Positions 12,401-24,593 of a stretch of 64,000 bases of DNA are shown here, one piece after another. Within the stretch, counting starts at the first letter, position 1; every line of letters starts with the position of its first letter. The notes beneath the pieces were generated by a model that saw only the letters and a program-made list of their open reading frames with translations, had not been told where the DNA came from and did no database searches. Position numbers and translations under genes: made by a program. The DNA comes from Myxocyprinus asiaticus (lineage: Eukaryota; Chordata; Actinopteri; Cypriniformes; Catostomidae), in NCBI RefSeq assembly GCF_019703515.2, contig NC_059349.1:23036744-23100743 (forward strand), in the 5' to 3' direction.

Positions 12401-15400
12401 GGAAAATTATAAAATTATAGTAAAATTATTCTTAAAATTGATCCAGAAAAATACTATAGAGTTTATGAGTATCAGTGCAGATACATGCTATTGTAGAATG
12501 CAGCATCAGTTGAAGCAGTTCAGAGAGTGCAAGTGTTTTTTTCTGCAGATGCTCTCCTCATCTTAGAAGGAGGTTGATTACAGTAATTAAATCCCCCCCC
12601 CCCCACCTTTAATCTTCATACTGTCCGTCCAAGTTTTCTAATTATTCAGTACTACGGCACATTTTTCCTTTGTATAGCACAGCACAACACATTTTCTCCT
12701 GGGAGCTGCAGCACAGTGTAAACATCTCCAGCTTATCCTTGCTCATTGAGGTACTATGAGGTATTATAGGGTGAACCATGTTAATCACAACAGCAATTCC
12801 CTAAAGCACTTTCCTGTATTTTACACTGAGAATAACCTTCATTGTCATGTAATCGCACATCTTCAGTGTAACCTTAGCATGAACCCAGCACAGGTAGAGA
12901 CTGTAAAAAGCTTCAGGGCTGTAACTCCAGCAGTTTCATGCAAACCCTCAGGATAACTGATCATGCCATAATGAAACAGAGTGCTTGACACAGCCATGGT
13001 AGATGGCATGCTCAGTCAGGTTTTAGAAGCAAGGATGTCCCAATGCATTTCCAGATTTAGCTGTGGTTTTTACTGTGCAAAATTAAGTGATCTAAATCTA
13101 AATGTTCTTGTAACTCAACTGAAAGAACGTGGCACTAGCGATGCCAAGGTCATGGGCTAAATTCCCAGGGAACACATATACTGATAACATGTATAACTTA
13201 AATGCAGTGTACTGTAAGTAACTAGTGACTGCCATACTGTGACAAATCACGAACGCTCTTAAAGATGGAGGAGGTGGGAGCTGGGTAAACAATCCAAAAC
13301 GTAAAACTTTTATTAAAAACACTTTTCAGTGTGACACAAAATAAAATTGATTTTCAGCACACCATCCTCGACCCACACACACAGCTTTGTGTGTCTCTCT
13401 CACTGTTAGTTCTGGCTGCGGCTTTATCTCTCGCCTGCTAACACCATAATCGCCAACAGCTGAGAGAGATAATTCTCCCCAGGTGTCCATCCCGGCCTCG
13501 CTCCACACCATCTTCACTCGGCCATGCCCTGCTCGCCACACATTCATATCAGTATAAATCAGCGGTTCTCAAGATTCTGCATTAGGACATCAATTGGCGA
13601 ACCAACACTGTACCAAAGTTGGCAATTGTACACAAAAATGTCCTTAAAATCAAAAACTTAAATGTATTACTGTAATATTACCATGAACTGCATAACGATA
13701 TGTAAAACTAGATAGGAAAAGTTCATCAATAAATATTTTGATGTTGACTTTACAAAGCCTAGTCTGAAAGTGTATGACAGTTCTCTGGCTTTCTTGTGAA
13801 GGAGGAAGCAGGAGCCGGTCAAACAATCCACATGAGTTTTTAATTTACACTCTTTTCAGTGTAACACACAAAAGGATGCTTTTCAGATGAATACTGCATA
13901 CACACACAGACACATAAAGCTTTGTGCGTCTCTCTCTCTCTCTCTCCTCCGGCAGTTTGGACTGCCCTTTTATCCCCCTCCAGCTCTCACTGCAACACAA
14001 AACAGCTGTTAGAGGTGATTTCCCACAGGTGTCAATCCTTACCATTCTTCCTCTCCATGCCCACATCACCAAATACCTTCTCAGGCCTGTCATTTCTGGA
14101 GAGGAAATCCACAACTGCCATCTGCGACCCCGGCCTGTGGAGCACCTTGAACTTAAAAGGCTGGAGAGCCAGATACCAATGGGAGATCCGTGCGTTGGTA
14201 TTCTTCATGCGATGGAGCCACTAGAGCGGGGCGTGGTCCAAACAGAGGGTGAAAGCACGCCCCAACAGATAGTACCTGAGGGTGAGGACTGCCCACTTGA
14301 TGGCCAAACACTCCTTCTCCACTGTGCTATACTTAGTGTCTCTCAACGAGAGCTTATGACTAACATACAGCATGGGGTGGTCCTCCCCCTCTATCATCTG
14401 TGACAGTACCACTCCCACCCCCTGTCCGATGCGTCCATCTGCAAGATGAAAGGGTGAGGGAAATCAGCAATAACGTCCAGCTGCAAAGCGCAGCTTTTAC
14501 CCGAGTGAACGCCTGCTGACATGGCTCCATCCACTGGACCGGATCTGGTGCCCCATTTTTAGTAAGATCAGTCAGTGGGCTGGTGATGGTCGAATAATTA
14601 GGCACAAACCTACGATAATAGCCAGCCAGCCCCAGGAACTCTCACCTCCTTTTTGGTCTTAGGTCTCGGGCAGGCTGCAATCGCTGTGGTCTTATGAATC
14701 TGGGGATGCACCTGCCCATGACCCAAGTGGAAGCCCAGATACCATAATTCCACCCACCCAATTGCGTACTTCTTTGGGTTTGCCGTGAGTCCCGCCCATC
14801 TCAACGATCTCAGGACAGCCCTCAGGTGCCGCAGGTGCTGCTGTCAATCGTTACTGAAAATGATGATGTCATCCAGATAGGCAGCGGCATAAGCAGCGTG
14901 CGGTCTGAGGATTCTTTCCATGAGCCACTGAAACGTAGCCAGGGCCCCGAACAAACCGAACGGAAGTGTCACGAATTGGTGTAATCGGAATGGTGTGGAA
15001 AATGGCATCTTTTCACGGGACATGAGAGTTAAGGGTATCTGCCAATATCCCTTCGTTAAATCCAGTGTCAAATAAAAGCATGCCACGCCTACCCGATTGA
15101 GCAGTTAATCAATCTGAGGCATTGGGTACTCATCAAATTTAGACACCGTATTTACTTTTCTATAATACACACAGAACCAGACCGAGCTGTCACTCTTTGG
15201 AACCAGCACCACCGGGCTGGCCCAGTCAGTGTGGGATTCTTCTATTACCCCCATATCTAGCATGGCCTTTAATTCTTCCTGAACCACTTCTTTTTTGTGC
15301 TCAGGTAATCGGTAGGGATGACTACGTACCACTACCCCTGGGGTCGTTTTGATATGGTGCTCTATGAGCTTCGTACGGCTGGGAAGAGGCAAGAACAAGT

Positions 15401-18400
15401 CTGAGAATTCTCCTTGTAACCTGGCAACCTCCATGACTTGTGACGGTGAGAGGTGGTCTCCGCAAGTGACCAGGGTGACTCACTCGGTGGCTTTTAAGTT
15501 CCTCTGGTCCGAGCAACTCCCTCTCAAGGACCACCATCACCAAAGTTATGGGGACCGCCTCTCTCCATGGTTTTAGGAGATTGAGGTGGTAAATCTGACA
15601 TGCTCCGTCCTCTATCTGTTAGTTTAACCTCATAATTGACTTCCCCAACTCGCGTGTGACCTCAAAGGATCCTTGCCATTTGATTAATAATTTAGAGCTC
15701 GATTTGGGGAACAATACAAGGTCTTTATCTCCCGGTGTAAATTCCCTTTAGCTGAGTACGCCTATTATACAGCCGGCTTTGACGTTCTTGAGCCTGGAGC
15801 AAATTCTCCTGTGTTAATTGCCCCAGTGTGTGGAGTTTTGCTCTCAGGTCAAGAATGTATTGAATTTCATATTTACTGTTTGAAGGTCCCTCCTCCCAGT
15901 TGTCCTGTACGACGTTGAGCACGCCACACGTTCGACACGCATACAATAACTCAAATGATGAGAACCCCATGGAGGCTTGAGGGACCTCTTGTACTGCAAA
16001 TAATAGAGGCTTAAGCCACTTGTCCCAATTTTGAGCATCTTCGTGCATGAACTTATGAATCATATTCTTTAGGGTCTGATTAAATCGTTTGACCAAGCCG
16101 TCCTTTTGGGTGTGGTAAACACTGGTCCGAACTGATTTAATCCCCAATAATTCGTATAGTTTGCGTAGTGTACGATGTCCGCGTGCCGTCCACTCTAATG
16201 GCCCGACGAGGTTCATGCCAATTCTTTCAAAGGGGACCTCGATCAATGGAAGGGGGCGCTTTTGGGGTGGCCGCTGGATTCACCAGCTGACATTCACAGC
16301 ATGTCACACACCACCTGCGAACATCCCTGTGAATGCCCAGCCAATAGAAATGGGCCATCAGATGATTTAGTGTTTTCTCCTGCCCTAAGTGACCCGCCAT
16401 CAGATTATGATGAGCCGTCTGGAATAGCATTTCCCGACAGCTCTTCGGTATTAACAATTGGGTTGTACCTTCTTTTGTCTGAGTGTCCTGCATCACTCGA
16501 TACAACCGATCCTTAATAATCGAAAAACACAGGTATGAGAGTGCAATGTCTGGCTGGAGGCACTGATCATCAATCACTTTCATTTGGTCGAAGGCATGCC
16601 TAAGGGTCTCGTCTTGCATCTGCTCCAGAGGGAAATCCCCTGCAGGGAATCCTCTAAGGGCGGCCTCCCTTGCGTCGTTCTGAAGTGGAGCTGACGTAGA
16701 CAGCCCTGGCACTGCCTCCCCAGCCAGCGAATCACACACCACACACTGATACACTTTGTTACAGGACCCATCCACATAAATTCCCCTAAATAAAGTTGTA
16801 AATTCTGGCCAATTCATACACAGAATTAGTGGATGGGAGAGGTGGGGACTAACCACAGCCTCGACACCATGCTTTTGTCCCCAAAATTTAATTATGACCA
16901 TCACTACAGGGTAATTTTTAATATCCCCTTGCACACACCTTACCTTCACATGCCGGCTTGTATCACAGGTATCTCCTGCTTGATCAGGGGCAGCCTCTGT
17001 CATTTCGGGGATCCGGACCAATGTCTCCACCTTCATTGTGGGGCATTGGTCCTGGAAGTGCCCAGGCCCCCCGCAGCTCCAGCAGACCGGACCAGACTTC
17101 ACACCCACACCTGTGACAGCAGATTCACCAGCCTCTGGGGAAGAGTGGAGCGGGTTAGGGAAAACCGGCGGGTTGAAAAGTCCATGGGACCGGGGAACCG
17201 GTTTTGGGGTTATAATTCCCCGTTTCTGGGAATAGGAACAGAATGAGGAGAAGGAGAGTGGGAGGAAGAGAGAGATAGAGAGAGAAAGAGAAGAAGAGGG
17301 CTCGCCGGCCCCCGAATACACTGCCAAATCGTCCTCAGCCAGCTGGATTGCCTCCGTCAGTAACGACGGGCGATGGCACTGGACCCACTCTGCCGTCCCT
17401 TTCAGTAGCCTGCTGACAAACTGCTCCAGTACCACAAGATCGATAACAGCTCCGGCGTCGCAATCCTCTGCCAGCAACCACTTTCGACAGGCATCACAGA
17501 GCTGTTGGGCAAAGGCAAACGGGCGACCAAATTCGCTGAATGGCAGCATGCGGAAGCATTGCCAGTGTTGTTCCGGATTGTGGCTGACCTTCTGCAAGAT
17601 GGCCCGCTTTAGGTCCGTGTATTCCAGGATGCTCACAACTGGAAGTTGTTGGGCCACAAGCTGTGCTTTGCCAGACAGCATGGGCAGCAGTCGGGCTGCC
17701 CACTGGGTGTTGGGCCAGCCCCATGCTTCAGCCACCCGCTCGAAGAGCTCAATGAAGGCTTCAGGTATATCTTGTAGCCCCATTTTCGCGAGCGTGATGT
17801 TGGGCGTGGCCATGGCTGTGGCCGGTGTCGCTGCTGGAGTACTCCCCTGGGCCATCAGTCTCCGTAATACCTATCGGTCCTCTGCCTGGGCTTGGAGCAG
17901 GACCTGGAAACGCTGTTCCTGCTCCGCACATAGGTCCATGAGGGCTTGATGTTTCATCTGGTGGATGTCGGCAAGAGTCTTGATGACTTTAACTAATGGC
18001 GAGGACACCATGACGTCGTTTTCTTCCTCCTAATCCAGGGTTTTGGCACCACTGTGACAGTTCTCTGGCTTTCTTGTGAAGGAGGAAGCGGGAGCCAGGC
18101 AAACAATTCACATGAGTTTTTATTTTACACTGTTTTCAGTGTAACACACAAAATTATGCTTTTCAGCCGAATAATGCATACACACACACATATAGCTTTG
18201 TGCATCTCTCTCTCTCTTCTCCTGCATTTTGGACTGCCCTTTTATCCCCCTCCTCTCCCAGCCTCGCTCTCCACACACGTTGCTCGGCCACGCCCACATC
18301 ACCACAAAGTGTAAACTAGTTTTAAAAGTTTTAAAGTTATACAGTACAGACATTACAGTAACAACCAGAAAGACAGACAGACAGAGCAATCTGAAGGTCT

Positions 18401-21400
18401 GTGCCAAGATTGGTGGATATAGCTGTATTACAGGTGCATCTCAATAAATTAGAATGTCGTGGAAAAGTTCATTTATTTCAGTAGTTCAACTCAAATTGTG
18501 AAACTCGTGTATTAAATAAATTCAATGCACACAGACTGAAGTAGTTTAAGTCTTTGGTTCTTTTAATTGTGATGATTTTGGCTCACATTTAACAAAAACC
18601 CACCAATTCACTATCTCAAAAAATTAGAATACATCATTTTTAGTGAATTGTTGGCCTTCTGGAAAGTATGTTCATTTACTGTATATGTACTCAATACTTG
18701 GTAGGGGCTCCTTTTGCTTTAATTACTGCCTCAGTTCGGCGTGGCATGGAGGTGATCAGTTTGTGGCACTGCTGAGGTGGTATGGAAGCCCAGGTTTCTT
18801 TGACAGTGGCCTTCAGCTCATCTGCATTTTTTGGTCTCTTGTTTCTCATTTTCCTCTTGACAATACCCCATAGATTCTCTATGGGGTTCAGGTCTGGTGA
18901 GTTTGCTGGCCAGTCAAGCACACCAACACCGTGGTCATTTAACCAACTTTTGGTGCTTTTGGCAGTGTGGGCAGGTACCAAATCCTGCTGGAAAATGAAA
19001 TCAGCATCTTTAAAAAGCTGGTCAGCAGAAGGAAGCATGAAGTGCTCCAAAATTTCTTGGTAAACGGGTGCAGTGACTTTGGTTTTCAAAAAACACAATG
19101 GACCAACACCAGCAGATGACATCGCACCCCAAATCATCACAGACTGTGGAAACTTAACACTGGACTTCAAGCAACTTGGGCTATGAACTTCTCCACCCTT
19201 CCTCCAGACTCTAGGACCTTGGTTTCCAAATGAAATACAAAACTTGCTCTCATCTGAAAAGAGGACTTTGGACCACTGGGCAACAGTCCAGTTCTTCTTC
19301 TCCTTAGCCCAGGTAAGACACCTCTGACGTTGTCTGTGGTTCAGGAGTGGCTTAACAAGAGGAATACGACAACTGTAGCCAAATTCCTTGACATGTCTGT
19401 GTGTGGTGGCTCTTGATGTCTTGACCCCAGCCTCAGTCCATTCCTTGTGAAGTTCACCCAGATTCTTGAATCGATTTTGCTGGACAATCATAAGGCTGCG
19501 GTTCTCTCGGTTGGTTGTGCATCTTTTTCTTCAACACTTTTTCCTTCCACTCAACTTTCTGTTAACATGCTTGGATACAGCACTCTGTGAACAGCCAGCT
19601 TCTCTGGCAATGAATGTTTGTGGCTTACCCTCCTTGTGAAGGGTGTCAATGATTGTCTTCTGGACAACTGTCAGATCAGCAGTCTTCCCCATGATTTTGT
19701 AGCCTAGTGAACCAAACTGAGAGACCATTTTGAAGGCTCAGGAAACCTTTGCAGGTGTTTTGAGTTGATTAGCTGATTGGCATGTCAAAATATTCTAATT
19801 TTTTGAGATAGTGAATTGGTGGGTTTTTGTTAAATGTGAGCCAAAATCATCACAATTAAAAGAACCAAAGACTTAAACTACTTCAGTCTGTGTGCATTGA
19901 ATTTATTTAATACACGAGTTTCACAATTTGAGTTGAATTACTGAAATAAATGAACTTTTCCACGACATTCTAATTTATTGAAATGCACCTGTAAGTATAA
20001 AAATGGATATTTACGAATTGCATTTAATTATTTGCATTTAGTATAGTTTTCTTTTTTCTGCTGCCCTATCAGAACAGACCTGCTACCCATTTTTTAATCG
20101 TAACCCACCAGTTGAGACCCACTAATATAATTTCCTTGTTTTCTACTCATCTTGCATCTTTAGTAAACTTGACTCATCAAATATGTCATATCCCTTCTGT
20201 TTTCTTTCTATAGCTCCCGATTCTGGTGTCCTCAGTGGTCAGCTTGTATTTCTTGGAGTTGACAGACATATTTAAACCAGTGCGTTCAGGCTACAGCTGC
20301 AATGACCGCAGTCTCAGCATGCCGTACATTGAGCCCACAAAGGAGGTCATCCCCTTCCTCATGCTTTTTAGTTTGGCTTTTGCTGGGCCAGCGGCAACGG
20401 TAAGTGCCAGAGTGGCACTCACACTCTTATTTAGCCTAGAGAGGGCTTTTTTACTGAGTCATTCAGGCATTTGATCTCTGTTTAGATGTACAAGAATGAA
20501 TATTGAAGTAATAAAAAAATAATAATTCATTTTTGATGATGTGGCTCCAGTTTCTGTGTACTTACCTAGATTTGGGACAGATAATTGTTCTCTGTTGTAT
20601 TTGACTGTAAATTGTTGCTAGTTTAGCACATACCATATCTAAAAGTGGATTGTGAAATTTCTGTGTCAATAGCAGCACTAGAAAAAAATGTTAAATGTAA
20701 AAATAATGACAAGTTCAAACAAGTTTTCACGAAACACTCTATCTGTCTGCCATTGGTTGGCACATGACATTGGTCAATGTTGCTTTTTCAGGCTGGTCGG
20801 TATGCTCAAACAAACAGAGCAATGTTCTAAAAGTGCCACAGTCTTTATACATTTCATGGAATCAATCTGCCAATGGCTTACCTTTATTTGACTCTGCACA
20901 TTAAAGAAATATTCTGGGTTCAATACAAGTTAAGCTCAATTAAGCATGTGTGGCATAATTACCACAAAAAAATTATTTTGACTCGTCCCTCCTTTTCCTT
21001 AAAAAAAAAATAAGAAAAAGGTTACAGTGAGGCACTTACAACGGAAGTGAATGGGGCCATTTTTGGAGGGTTTAAAAGGCAGAAATTTTAAGCTTATAAC
21101 TTTACAAAAGCACTTATATTAATTCTTCTGTTAAAATGTATGTATTATTTAAATTGTAAAGTTGTTTAAGTCATCATTTTTACAGTCCTTTTAGGATTTT
21201 TTGGTTTACAGCATTGCGTCATCATGGCAACGAAGTTGTAAAATTGGATAAAACTTTTAACAGAAATGGTTAGTAAGTGATTTTGTCACACTAAAATCAC
21301 GTTATCACGCATATTGTTTATTTCCTGTGGCTATACTTTTGAAAGTATTTTAATGTTTATGGATTGGCCTCATTCACTTTCATTGTAAGTGCCTCACAAT

Positions 21401-24400
21401 GGAACAGATTATTGCTTTTTTTTATTTTTTTTAAGAAAAAGTGGGACAAGTCGAAATAATTGAGTGGAAATCACTATTATGCCACAAATGCTGTTGATTG
21501 AGCTTAACTTGTATTGAATATTCCTTTAACCAGGGATTGGAGGAACACTGAAAAATGCTTTTCTCCCAGTCTGTCCAAGCTGCTCTTCATTTGGTCCTGC
21601 TGGTCTGGCCAAGCTGGTGTTCAGCTGGCTTATCTGGTTAGCCTGCTGGTCTCCCTGCCTGATCAGCTAAAAAGTGTCCAAAGCCTCTCTAAAACCAGCA
21701 AACAGACCAGGCTGATCTGCTGGTCTTCATCTGGTCTAGCTGGTATCACAGACTTGCCAAGTTAGTGCACACTGCTTTGCTGGTTTATCTTCCTGACTAG
21801 CCAACATGATCACACAGGAAATCGACATTTTGCTTCCGAAAGTTCATGTACCCTAAAATAAACCCCATTCAGCCAATTACTGACATGCACCATCCACCCT
21901 CAGTCATTTTAGCATGAACACATTTTTATCTAATTCTACTGATAGAATTTAGTTTTTAGTCCTGTAGGAACCAGGAAGTAATTGCGCTCACATAAACAAT
22001 GGTGTGTGCGGTTCAGAGGTTTCATTTTTGCTTTAAAATTAAATTTTCACTCCACTGACAATTAGGTTCATGTTAGGGTTTGGGTTAGGGGATAAGGGGT
22101 AGTTAATAAAATATACTGGATCATTGTGAACCATCTAAAAAAAGTCCCCAATCTCCCTCTAAAACCAGCAAATAGACCAAGCTTTTCTTAGACCGGCAAA
22201 CCATCGTAGGCAGGGTATGCTTTTCAATAGCTTAATCCTGTGCATTATTGATTTGTCAGCCACTGTTAATGTATGAAGACTTATATAAAAATAAATAAAT
22301 AAATAAAATGACCACATCAGCCCAAACATTTGAGTCATAGTTTTGACCTTTGACCTACATCTAATGACTCAACTCAACACAAATGCTTCAAATGCCATGT
22401 GATGTTCCACCTAAATCACTCAGATGTGTTTTGGGCTTAAGTATGGTCATTATGGCTAAGTCTGTGTTAGTGGGTGGCATGTGAGTGTTTGTCCTGCTGG
22501 TAGCTCCAGCTGTTGTGGTATCGCCACTAGAGCGCTGCACTTCACTATAGGTGGATGGGAAGTGTGATCTCAGGGGGGTATTATCTCATGCTCCTCTCTC
22601 TCGCTCTCGTCATTTTCAGAAGATGCACCCTTGCAGAAGCATTAACATATACATTTGAAAGAAAAAGTATGTGAATCCTAGCTGTTTTTCTGCATTAGTT
22701 GGTCATAAAATGTGATCTCATCTTCCTCAAAGTCACAAGTGTAGACATACAACAGTGTGCTTAAGCTAACAACACAAAAAATGTTAATCTTTCATGTCTT
22801 TATTAACCACATCCCATTAAACATTCACAGAGCTGTGGAAAAGTATGTGAACCCCTAAGCTAATGACGTCAACAAAAGCTAATTAGGGTAATGAGATGGC
22901 AAACCTGGCATCCAATTAATGAATCGAGATTGGAGGTGTGGGTTAGAGCTACTTTTACTTATAAAAAGCACTCAAGCATTTTGAATTTGCTATTCACAAG
23001 AAGCCTCTGCTGACGTGGACCATGCCTCGCAAAAAAGAGATATCAGAAGAACTACGATCAAGAATTGATTCTTTGCATAATGCTGGAAATGATTACAAAG
23101 TTATCTCGAAGAACTTAGATAATCATCTGTCCAAAGTCAGTCAAATTATCTATGGAGACGATTTAGTACTGTAGCTACTCTCCCTGGAAGTGACCGTCCA
23201 GCCAAAATAACTCAAAGGGCACACTGCAGAATGCTCAATGAGGTAAAAAAAAAAAAAAAAAAGAACCCTAGAGTGACAGCTAAAGACATGATGGAATAAT
23301 TGGAACTGGTTAACATCTCTGTTCATGAGTCTACTATATGGAAAAAATTAAACAGTCATGTTGTCCATGGCAGGACACCAAGTAGGAAGCCGCTGCTTTC
23401 CAACGCAAATATTTTTTTGAAAATGTTTGCCAAAGACCACCTTGACACACATACATTTACAATTATTCATTTGGCAGATGCTTTTATCCAAAGCGACTTA
23501 CAAATGAGGAATAATACATTATAAGTGATTCAGCTTAAGGAGACAGTAGTATGAAAAGTGCTGCATTACAAAGTTTCAAATGCATCAAATTAACAGTATT
23601 CAAGAGTGCAACAAGAATATATAATTTTTTTTTATAAGTGCATGGTCAAGTGCTCATGGAAAAGATGTGTCTTTAGCCATTTTTTGAAGATGGAGAGTAA
23701 GTCTGCTTCACGGATGGAGTTGGGGAGGTCATTCCACCAATGAGGTATAGTGAAGCCGAAAGTCCGGGAAAGTGAGCGTTGTGACACTCCACAACGCTAC
23801 TGGGAAAATGTTTTGTGGACTGATGAAACTAAGGTTGAATTGTTTGTGAAGAAGCAGCAGCACTACGTATGGCGTAAAAAGGGCACCGCAAACCAACATG
23901 AAAACATAATCCCAACTGTAAAGTACGGTGGAGGGAGCATCATAGTTTGGGGCTGCTTCGGGGAAATAAATTCCCAAGTTTATCAAGATATCCTACAGGA
24001 TAATGTCAGTGTGGCTGTGCACCAGCTCATTAGAAGCTGGGTGATACAGCAGGGCAATGACCCTAAACATCGAAGTAAATCCACTACAGAATTGCTTCAA
24101 AAAAAGAAAATCCACCTTTTGGAGTGACCCAGTCAGAGCCCAGACCTTAATCCAATAAAGATACTGTGGAATGACCTCAAGAGAGCACTTTACACCAGAC
24201 ATCTTAAGAATATGGCTGAGCTGAAGCAGTTCTGTAAGGAAGAGTGGTCCAAAATTACTACTGAACATTGTGCAGGTATAATCCACAGCTACCGGAAACA
24301 CTCGGTTGAGGTTATTGCTGCGAAAGGAGGATCGACCAGTTATTAAATCCAAGGGTTCACTTACTTTTTCCTCAGCACTGTGAATGTTTCGGGGGATGTG

Positions 24401-24546
24401 TTCAATAAAGACATGAACGTTTATAATTGTTTGTGTGTTGTTAGCTTAAGCACATTGTTGTTTGTCTATACTTGTGACTTCGATGTTATGACCAATTAAT
24501 GCAGAAATCCAGCTAATTCCAAAGGGTCCACATACTTTTTTCCCAC

Positions 24547-24593
<47 letters not shown>

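Larger units (their letters stand above)
13771..18304 (-). mobile_element. Ty3/gypsy-type LTR retrotransposon with INT before RT (Gmr1-like order)
   Basis: Two similar LTRs bound the element: 13771-14071 (3' LTR on the coding strand) and 18053-18304 (5' LTR). The 5' LTR lacks about 50 bp present in the 3' copy. Flanks GAAAG and CAAAG are a 4-of-5 TSD match; exact ends are uncertain by a few bases. The - strand order is gag, zinc knuckle, protease region, integrase, reverse transcriptase, RNase H. This is the reverse of ordinary gypsy order and is described for the Gmr1 group of vertebrate elements. Stops, frameshifts and a deletion make it inactive. Confidence 0.8.
22650..24548 (+). mobile_element. 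Tc1-type transposon, sense orientation, split by a 333-bp insertion
   Basis: The right end reads CACATACTTTTTTCCCACTG followed by TA; the left end near AAAAAGTATGTGAATCCTAG is its eroded counterpart, so the left boundary is approximate. Internal repeats such as AGTCACAAGTGTAGACA near the left and its complement near 24465-24480 extend the inverted arms. It carries a broken transposase on the + strand. Unlike the other coding elements inside plppr4 it lies in the sense orientation (intron 2). Confidence 0.78.

Noticed and set aside
14221..18304. An endogenous retrovirus with an envelope gene
   Set aside because: No envelope-like frame lies between RNase H and the 3' LTR; only about 150 bp remain there, so it is a retrotransposon.
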